Assembly (NCBI GenBank): GCA_020024735.1 | Contig: JAHHTI010000061.1 | Coordinates: 1-5,823 of the forward strand | Source of the DNA: Mycoplasmataceae bacterium | Lineage (GTDB): Bacteria; Bacillota_I; Bacilli_A; Mycoplasmatales; Mycoplasmoidaceae | Direction of reading: 5' to 3' | DNA: 5,823 bases | Part shown: one piece after another, positions 1 through 5,823 of the stretch | How the letters are laid out: each line of letters begins with the position of its first letter | Numbering within the stretch: position 1 is the first letter of the stretch | Notes under the pieces: generated by a model | The model's database searches: none | Seen by the model: the letters and a program-made list of their open reading frames with translations, nothing else | Told to the model about the DNA's origin: nothing | Position numbers and translations under genes: made by a program

Positions 1-3000
1 ACTTCTTTTTGATCAGGGAAAGGTTTTAAACGATAATTGGTTAAAGATTTTTTAAGATTATCTTTTTCTCCAGCTCCAGTCGTATCTAAATGGTAAGAAT
101 TTTGATAAGCAGTCATTGTACCTTTGAGTGTTAACTCATCTAAATGATGATGTTCTAAATAAGAGATTTTATTTTCCTTAAGGGTAGCATCTTGTACTCA
201 GTTAACAAACATATTACAATTTCCTAAGAAAGCAGTTCTATTACTAGCAGTATTCATTTCTCACATATTATTAGTGAAATTGATAGTATTGTCACGAGGT
301 TGAATGGTTAAGGTTAACAGTTGATTGTTTAAAGATAAGTTAAATTGCAAGTTTTGTTTAATCTTTAAAAATAAGGATTGTTGATAAGATGTACTTCCTT
401 GAATATTATCAAACATAAAGTCCACATCTTTAATTTGTCCTAAAGTTCTTAAATTACCTAAGGATACCGGAACTCTTACTCTTGAATAAAGGTCATTGAA
501 CTCACTATAATCAGCACTCCGACGAGCATTCATATCTAATCCAAAAGTTAACCAAATAATGGTGTTGTCTTCCATTGAAGTATCTAAACCAACAATGTTA
601 GTTAAATTTTTGGTAATTTGAGCACTATGGTTAGCAGTATCAATCTTAAAGATAGTATCACTGATAAGTTCAGAAGGCATAAAGAAATTTAATGATTGTT
701 GCACACCATCCTTTATTAGTACATAATGGGTTTTGTCTTTAATCTTTGTTCCATTTTTATTACGAGTTAAATAATTATATAAATCAAATTGGTAATCAAG
801 TAAGGTATTCATATTTTCTAATGAATAAGGAATAGTCACTTCATTACTAGTATTACTTTGATGTTGGATTAAATAATCTTTATTAATTGGGGTAATAGGA
901 TTTTTTATATCAGCTAATTGATTAATTAAATTTAATTGATGACTTCAATGTAAAAGGAAACTAAAAGGAGTAGATAAAACATTAACTTGATTACCAATAG
1001 GTAAGAAACTATCACTATTTAAAATTTCAATCTTAGATAAGGTATATACCCATTGACTACTTAATCCATCTAAAGAAAATTGACTTAATTGATTAAAAGG
1101 TACATAAATTCTCATGGCTAGAGGAGGAGCATAAGCTTTAGTATAGGTATCACCCATAAAACCATTGTTATCTAATTGTTTGATACTAAATTCTAAAGCA
1201 AAGACTTTATCATATAAAAGATTAGCTAAAGAAGGATTTCAATCAAAAGTTAAAGTACCATAAACATGGTGGGTAATATCATCTTTATAAACTTGGAAAT
1301 GCGTAACACTCATATTAAGTGCATTAGTAACTAAATTAATATGATAAGCATCATATAAATCAAGTTGGGTATGGTATTGATGGTTAATTTCCATATCAGT
1401 CACAATATAATGGAATTGATAAGGGTTTAAAAGACTTGGATTAAATGAATAGGTATTTTCATTAACCTTTTGTAAAGTGATGACTTTAGCAAAAGGATGA
1501 TAGTCATCTCAAGACTTTACCATCACTCTTAAAGTATCAATCGGTATATCACTAGTATTAGTAATGGTTAAATTAACTTGTTCTTGATTAATGACATCAA
1601 TCCGTTGAATATCAAAATGTTCGTTATTCATTAAAGTAGGTGAAAGAACATCATTACTTTTGATTTGATTATGATAACCTTCTAAAGCATCAAAATAAGT
1701 TTGGTAATTAGGAGAACTGGCAATTAAAGTAGCTTTACTTAAAGCATTAGGAGAATAAGGGGTAATGTTTTGTTCTTCCTTACTTAGATAAGCAGCTTTT
1801 TCTAATCCATAACAATTTCCATAATCTTTTAATTGTTTAGAAGAAAAAGGTAAAGGGTTTTTGGTAGGAGGTGCTTGTAAGGTAAAAGTAATAGGATTAG
1901 CAATAGTAGTAGGAATAGGAGTTCAACTGTTGTTTTTAAAAATCTCACAGTTTTGATAAGTATAAGTACCAACATTTTTAATGTCAGTTAATAGTAAACG
2001 ATAAGTTAAGGTAGTAGTAGAAAGTGTTTGAGATTTTGACGTAACAGTAACACCTGCTGACTGATTAATAAAATTAACTCTTATCGGTAAATGAAGATTA
2101 TTTGGAGATATTTGATCAAAGCTAATTGATAAGGATAATTCACTTTGTGGAGCAATAATAGTTTCTTTATCAAGAATCACACTAGTGACACTATCATGAG
2201 CCTTTAGTGTATGAAAACGATATTCAGCAGTATTACTATGGTAAATATTGGTTGTTTGATGATTGAAGGTTACTTGTACATTTTGAATGAAATAATTGGT
2301 ATTTGGTACTAAATTGTTAAAAGTAACACTTAAAGGATAGTTATAAGATGCAATAGCACTTCCGATTGTAGCAAGAGATTGTATGCCATTATTTAAAGTA
2401 ATTAAAATAGAAATATCTTTACCTTCAATGGGAAGATTACTACTTAAAGTTAAATGATAAATAGCTAATGTAGAGTAAATAGTATTAGCTTCATTACTTT
2501 TAGAAATATTAAAGGTATACTTTTGTTCTTCGGGAGCAGTTGGTGGAGGTAACGGTTCAATAGAAGGGGTATCACTAATATTTAATACAATAGGATTAGA
2601 TTCATGAACCACTTGTTGACCATTAACACTTTGTGTTACTCTTACTTTAAAAGATTTGTGATTGTCCTTGCTTTGAGCTATGTAATTAAAAGTATTGGTA
2701 TTTGTAGTATCAATTAACAAATCATCTAATATCCAAGTATATGTTAAATTATCAATACCTTGAGGATTAACCTTTGCCACAAAATGCAATGTATCACCAA
2801 CAACATAATTTCTTGATGGTTCTTTTAAACTCAAAGTAACATCTGAAATTGTAGGGGTAGGTGTAACTACATCAGGTTGGGTAGAAGTACTTGGTTGACT
2901 ACTTTTACAAGAAACCGTTAATAAAGGAGTAGTTAAAGATATCACACCTACAATGGATAATGATATTCATTTATAGAATCTTTTAAATCGTTTCATCTTA

Positions 3001-3008
3001 TTAAACAT
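1..3008 (-). CDS. Large surface lipoprotein, partial (C-terminus off the left edge)
   Basis: A single frame stays open from the ATG at 3008 to the window edge (at least 1002 codons) once TGA is read as Trp; I checked it codon by codon across the TGA positions at 1923, 945 and 261 and found no frameshift. The N-terminus MFNKMKRFKRFYKW is basic, followed by a hydrophobic segment and a lipobox-like LLTVSC. Cys34 would be the lipidated residue, so the protein should sit on the outer face of the membrane. After it come a Ser/Thr/Pro-rich linker (about residues 35-53), an Ig/PKD-like beta domain (about 54-144, with VVGDTLHF and a central Trp92), a Pro-rich linker (about 147-162) and further beta-rich, Asn/Thr/Ser-rich segments. 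An in-frame ATG at 2996 is an alternative start (AGGA 11 nt upstream), but 3008 lies right where the TATAAT box at 3016-3021 would start transcription. I do not recognise the family beyond mycoplasma lipoprotein; adhesion or host interaction is only a guess. Confidence -1.
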
Positions 3009-3015
3009 CCTAACA

Positions 3016-3021
3016 ATTATA
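3016..3021 (-). promoter_or_regulatory. -10 box of the lipoprotein gene
   Basis: A perfect TATAAT on the minus strand lies 7 nt before the ATG at 3008, so the transcript would begin at or one base before that codon. No good -35 match is visible about 17 bp upstream (roughly AAGTAC at 3039-3044), which is common in mycoplasma promoters. Confidence -1.
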
Positions 3022-3034
3022 TATTAACTTAATA

Positions 3035-3055
3035 AATAGTACTTTTAATACTATT
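3035..3055. repeat. Short inverted repeat between the ATPase and lipoprotein genes
   Basis: AATAGTA (3035-3041) and TACTATT (3049-3055) are perfect 7-bp inverted arms around a 7-nt loop. The repeat lies 33-53 nt past the stop codon of the frameshifted ATPase gene and overlaps the expected -35 region of the lipoprotein promoter. It could be a weak terminator or an operator. The stem is AT-rich and no strong T-tract follows it on the minus strand, so it may also be chance. Confidence -1.
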
Positions 3056-4204
3056 CATCAGAAATGTCGAAATTAAAAAATACAATCTTATGGTTTTAAA
3101 AGAGTATGCGGAATAACAAAAGTACCATCTGCAGTTATCCCGGTACATTCAGCATTAGTGATAATAGCTTTAAAACTAGGTTCAGAATATTTACCTTCAA
3201 TTTTTAAAGTATCAATTACATTTTGAAGATTTTTACTTCCTATATCTGCTTTTTTAAAATCTAGTTTTATTTCAATTGCAGCTCATCGACCATCTTTCAA
3301 TTCAATGATAGCATCAATTTCCTTCCCTTTATTATCGCGATAAAAAGATAAATGAGCATCAATTGCTTGAGTGTAAACATACAAATCTTTCATTACTTGA
3401 TTTTCAAAGATTAACCCTAATGTATTTAGGTCTTTATAAAAATCATTAGGTGATTTTACATCTAAGACATGACTAACTAATGAAGTATCACAAAAGTAAG
3501 TCTTGGGAGTTGTTGTAATTTTGTTAGATGTTCTAATATTGGTATTGCACCAACAAGGAATATCAAATAATATGTGACAATCATATAGAATATGAATGAA
3601 TTTAGTGATAGTTTCACGATTAGCAAAATCTTTTAATTCTTGAGCAATATTATTAATAGATATTTGTGTACATGTTCTTCTGGCTATTGCTGCCATAATT
3701 CTTCTAAATAATCTCGGGTTTGGTCGCATACTGTACAAAGATTTCAAGTCCATGTTTAAGATAGAATCGATGTATTGTTCAATTATGACACTTGGATTAT
3801 CATCATTAGTAGCGATAATTTGTGGTCATCCACCAATATACAAATAGTTAACAACAGTTTCAAAATTAATCATATTTGATATTTGTGGTAATTGATTATT
3901 TTCAAAAAGTTTAGATAAAGAAATTGATTGATCGTTGGGTAAATCAAAGATTTCAGCAAAGGTTAAAGTTTGAATATTCATTCTCCCTATTCTTCCAGCA
4001 CCACTATGAAAAACCTTTCCTTGTAATAATGGAGTACTAGAACCAGTAAGAATAAATAGACCAGTCTTTTTATCAATAGGAGTTTTATCAATTTCTCGAC
4101 GAATAATATCTCATATTGGTGGATAAATTTGTCATTCATCAATTAAACGTGGTTTTGCACCGTTTAATATTTGATCTTGATTAATATTTATAATAGTTTC
4201 TGTC

Positions 4205-4348
4205 TTATCATCAAATTCTATTGAAGATTTTGCTATAGTTTGAGGATAAACAAGTTTTACCTGAAAATTTTGGTCCTGTGACAAGTACTGCTCCCATAGA
4301 TTTTAGTAATTCTTCAAGCTTTTTTTGTGCAATTCTTTTTATAAACAT
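4205..4348 (-). other. 47-residue product expected from the frameshifted ATPase start
   Basis: If the frameshift is real and not recoded, translation from 4348 ends at the TAA at 4205-4207. The peptide keeps the N-terminal helix and the whole Walker A loop but lacks Walker B, the rest of the ATPase and DUF4143. It ends in two TGA-encoded Trp residues followed by the stop. It is unlikely to be functional alone and is listed to define the effect of the lesion. Confidence -1.
4249..4253 (-). other. Probable site of the +1 frameshift
   Basis: On the minus strand the sequence reads GGTAAAACTTGTTTATCC. The upstream frame encodes Gly-Lys-Thr of Walker A, and the downstream frame is restored by dropping one base between the ACT codon and TAT-CCT-CAA. 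Removing one T from either the TT or the TTT run gives GKT followed by seven residues and then KSS, the same spacing as in the plus-strand paralogue. Dropping an A from AAAA instead would destroy the Walker A threonine, so the T positions are favoured. Confidence -1.
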
Positions 4349-4354
4349 ATAAAA

Positions 4355-4363
4355 ATTATAACA
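4355..4363 (-). promoter_or_regulatory. Extended -10 promoter of the frameshifted ATPase gene
   Basis: The minus strand reads TGTTATAAT, a perfect TATAAT at 4355-4360 preceded by the TG-N of an extended -10 element. Six bases separate it from the ATG at 4348, so transcription would begin on the start codon itself. No Shine-Dalgarno is present. The region where a -35 box would lie (about 4378-4384) falls inside the first copy of the adjacent 23-bp array. Confidence -1.
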
Positions 4364-4449
4364 AAACCGACAACTATTACTACATAAAACCAGCAACTAT
4401 TACTAGATAAAACCAGCAACTATTACTAGATAAAACCGACAACTATTAC
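4363..4449. repeat. Tandem array A: 23-bp period, 3 full copies plus an 18-bp partial
   Basis: Full copies occupy 4363-4385, 4386-4408 and 4409-4431, with a partial copy at 4432-4449. Each begins AAAACC, then GAC or AGC, then AACTATTAC; the full copies end in TACTACAT or TACTAGAT after the shared TAT. The two inner copies are identical and carry CCAGCAAC, while the outer two carry CCGACAAC. There is no spacer between copies, so this is not a CRISPR array. The array abuts the -10 element of the minus-strand ATPase gene, a position suited to regulator binding or to expression change by copy-number variation (inference). Confidence -1.
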
Positions 4450-4467
4450 CATTTTTATTAAATTTAA
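4450..4467. other. AT-rich spacer between the two arrays
   Basis: Eighteen bases, nearly all A or T, separate array A from array B. They match neither repeat unit. No gene or recognisable site is visible. Confidence -1.
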
Positions 4468-4536
4468 TTTCCTTTTTTTCTACATTAAAGTTTCCTTTTT
4501 TTCTACATTAGACTTTCCTTTTTTTCTACATTAGAA
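4468..4536. repeat. Tandem array B: three 23-bp copies, each with a T7 tract
   Basis: Copies lie at 4468-4490, 4491-4513 and 4514-4536. The first 18 bases plus TA, i.e. TTTCC, seven T, then CTACATTA, are the same in all three; only the last three bases differ (AAG, GAC, GAA, with a G replacing nothing else). All three keep exactly seven Ts. The array sits directly upstream of the plus-strand ATPase promoter, and the third copy supplies the -35-like TCTACA. The T-tracts could act as bent, UP-element-like DNA or as slippage sites (inference). Its sequence differs from array A although the period is the same. Confidence -1.
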
Positions 4537-4553
4537 TAATTTTTATATATAAT
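4525..4553 (+). promoter_or_regulatory. Promoter of the intact ATPase gene
   Basis: TATAAT at 4548-4553 lies 6 nt before the ATG at 4560, so transcription would start on the A of the start codon. With a 17-bp spacer, TCTACA at 4525-4530 is in the -35 position and matches four of six bases of TTGACA. This -35-like hexamer belongs to the third copy of array B. No Shine-Dalgarno is visible. Confidence -1.
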
Positions 4554-4559
4554 ATAAAC

Positions 4560-5819
4560 ATGATTAAAAGATTATTGCAAGAAAAATTACAATATTATTT
4601 AGAACAAGCTGGAGGAGTACTATTAACTGGTCCGAAGTTTTGTGGTAAAACATATTTATCTGAAATTGTTTGTAAATCTTCATTTTTCATTACTGAAGAA
4701 GATACAGACAATATGTTAGTTAATTACAATATTGAAGAAATTCTACAAGGAGAATATCCTCGTTTAATTGATGAGTGACAAAGAACACCAAATGTTTGAA
4801 CACAAATTAAAAGAAGGATTGATGTAGGAGTTGATGGAAAAAAGAAAGGATTATACATCTTAACTGGATCAACAACACCATTTGTTGGTAAGAGTCCGCT
4901 CGATTCAGCATCAGGAAGAATCTATCAATTAAATTTAGCAACCCTAACTTTTGCTGAAATATTAACTTATCATAATATTCCTTTAATTTCTTTAAGTGAG
5001 TTAGAAAAAGACCCCACAATTTTTAAACCTCTAAAAAATCCTTTAACTCACGATGAAGTTAATAATTGATTAATCCAAGGTGGTTGACCACAAATAATCA
5101 GTAATCACAATATTGAATCTCATTTGTTTGCAGAACAATATATCAATAGTTTAAATAAAAAAGATGCTGCATTAAGTAAATTTAGAGTTAACAGCAAGAC
5201 ATTAAATGCTATTCTTGTTTCTTTAGCTCGATTAGATGGTTCACAATTAAATCGTCAAACTATTTTAAAAGACATCGATTATGCTATTGATGATCGTACA
5301 TTAGTAACATACTTAAATTTACTCTATAACCTAGAAGTTATCTTTGATATTACTCCTTGATGAAATTTGAATCTCAGATCTAAATACAAAATGAGAACAA
5401 AACCAAAAACTTATTTTTGTGATACCTCTTTAGTTTGCTATTTGCTAAAAATTAATCATGTTAAACAAATGTATGGAGATTTAAAAACTACAGGGATTAT
5501 TTTTGAAAATCAAGTAATGAAAGATTTAACAGTATATGCTAAAGTACTAAATGCAGAAATTTTCTTTTTCCGTGATGAAGAAGGTAATGAGATTGATGCT
5601 ATTATGGAATTTAAAGATGGTTCATGATGAGCTATTGAAATTAAACTTTCTAAGTACGAAGCATATCAGGCTATTAAAAAACTAGATGAGTTAAAGTTCA
5701 TCAGTTATAATGGAGCTCGTCCTGAACCTACTTTAAGATTAGTTATTACTGATTCTGAGCAAGCCATTAAAGTTAAGGATGGAATGTACATCATTCCTCA
5801 TACTTGTATTAAACCGTAA
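4560..5819 (+). CDS. AAA_14/DUF4143 family ATPase, intact paralogue
   Basis: The frame encodes 419 residues with TGA as Trp and ends in TAA at 5817. Visible in order are Walker A GPKFCGKT (24-31), Walker B-like RLIDEWQ (68-74), sensor-type LYILTGSTTP (98-107), GRI (119-121), GGWP (174-177), a DUF4143 region, PKTYFCDTSLV (282-292), IFENQVMKDL (314-323), FRDEEGNEIDAI (337-348) and AIEIK (358-362). The last three blocks supply the Glu, Asp and Glu-x-Lys of a PD-(D/E)XK nuclease-like fold (E316, D346, E360, K362). The usual HSG(A/T)GR motif is altered to DSASGR here, although the frameshifted neighbour keeps it. The protein should be cytosolic, as no signal or membrane segment is seen. The start is set by the promoter spacing and by alignment with the neighbour's N-terminus. 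Family membership is well supported, but the substrate and cellular role of this family are not established; defence, DNA transactions or selfish maintenance are open possibilities. Confidence -1.
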
Positions 5820-5823
5820 AACT

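Larger units (their letters stand above)
3088..4348 (-). pseudogene. AAA_14/DUF4143 ATPase, frameshifted after Walker A
   Basis: From the ATG at 4348 the frame gives MFIKRIAQKKLEELL and a Walker A GPKFSGKT (residues 25-32), then runs off-register to a TAA at 4205-4207 after only 47 residues. One frame over, the family sequence resumes at once (YPQTIAKSSIEFDD) and continues to TAA at 3088-3090. That frame carries the Walker B-like RLIDEWQ, the sensor-type LFILTGSSTP, the conserved HSGAGRIGR, GGWP, a DUF4143 region, and C-terminal IFENQVMKDL, GKEIDAI and AIEIK, which match a PD-(D/E)XK nuclease-like fold. One surplus base around 4249-4253 explains it: removing it gives GKT-C/V-YPQTIA, aligning without gaps to the intact neighbour, and leaves exactly 1260 bp. 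No long homopolymer is present there, so slippage is not obvious. It may be a pseudogene, a sequencing error or, less likely, recoded. The biochemical role of the family is not established. Confidence -1.

Noticed and set aside
261..2945. Three separate genes in the lipoprotein region (1923-2945, 945-1157, 261-839)
   Set aside because: All lie in the same frame and are separated only by sense codons and TGA, which is Trp here, so they are one gene.
3009..3087. tRNA or other RNA gene in the spacer
   Set aside because: The stretch is too short and AT-rich and shows no cloverleaf-like arms beyond the 7-bp inverted repeat.
4249..4258. Programmed +1 frameshift site
   Set aside because: No recognised slippery sequence, in-frame stop at the shift point or stimulatory structure is visible, and the intact paralogue needs no recoding.
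4211..4396. Upstream-extended start at 4396 for the minus-strand ATPase
   Set aside because: The extension would run through the tandem repeats and the TATAAT box. The start at 4348 fits both the promoter and the paralogue's N-terminus.
4363..4536. CRISPR-like array
   Set aside because: The repeat units are directly adjacent with no unique spacers, and no cas gene is in the window.
4807..5019. 70-residue minus-strand reading frame
   Set aside because: It is a shadow lying inside the intact plus-strand ATPase and has no supporting motif or promoter.
5124..5627. Two separate small genes at 5124-5360 and 5367-5627
   Set aside because: Both are in frame with the ATG at 4560 and are divided only by TGA Trp codons. 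They are the middle and end of the ATPase.

Overview
The window comes from a low-GC mollicute that reads UGA as tryptophan (genetic code 4), i.e. a Mycoplasma or Ureaplasma relative. The evidence is direct. The long reading frames on both strands are interrupted only by TGA, often at conserved Trp positions such as the DEW-Q motif that follows Walker B in both ATPase copies. TGG is also used, and base composition is strongly AT-rich. Species cannot be fixed from the sequence. A hominis/pneumoniae-type mycoplasma, Ureaplasma or Malacoplasma-like organism would all fit (inference).

Layout. (1) Positions 1-3008, minus strand: one very long reading frame, at least 1002 codons and open at the left edge. 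It encodes a surface lipoprotein with a signal peptide, lipobox cysteine and beta-rich Ig-like N-terminal region. (2) About 3009-3087: a short AT-rich spacer with the lipoprotein promoter and a small inverted repeat. (3) Positions 3088-4348, minus strand: an AAA_14 + DUF4143 ATPase gene disrupted by a one-base frameshift just after its Walker A motif. (4) Positions 4349-4559: a divergent intergenic region with two unrelated tandem arrays that share a 23-bp period, one next to each flanking start codon. (5) Positions 4560-5819, plus strand: an intact 419-residue paralogue of the same ATPase, transcribed divergently.

The two ATPase genes are clearly an inverted pair of paralogues. They share the same domain order, many identical motifs and almost the same length (1261 versus 1260 bp, the extra base matching the frameshift). 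All three genes have a TATAAT box placed so that transcription would begin at, or within one base of, an ATG. No convincing Shine-Dalgarno serves the two ATPase genes, so leaderless translation is likely here. The most unusual element is the pair of gene-proximal 23-bp arrays in the divergent promoter region, which could control or vary expression of the two ATPase copies (inference).
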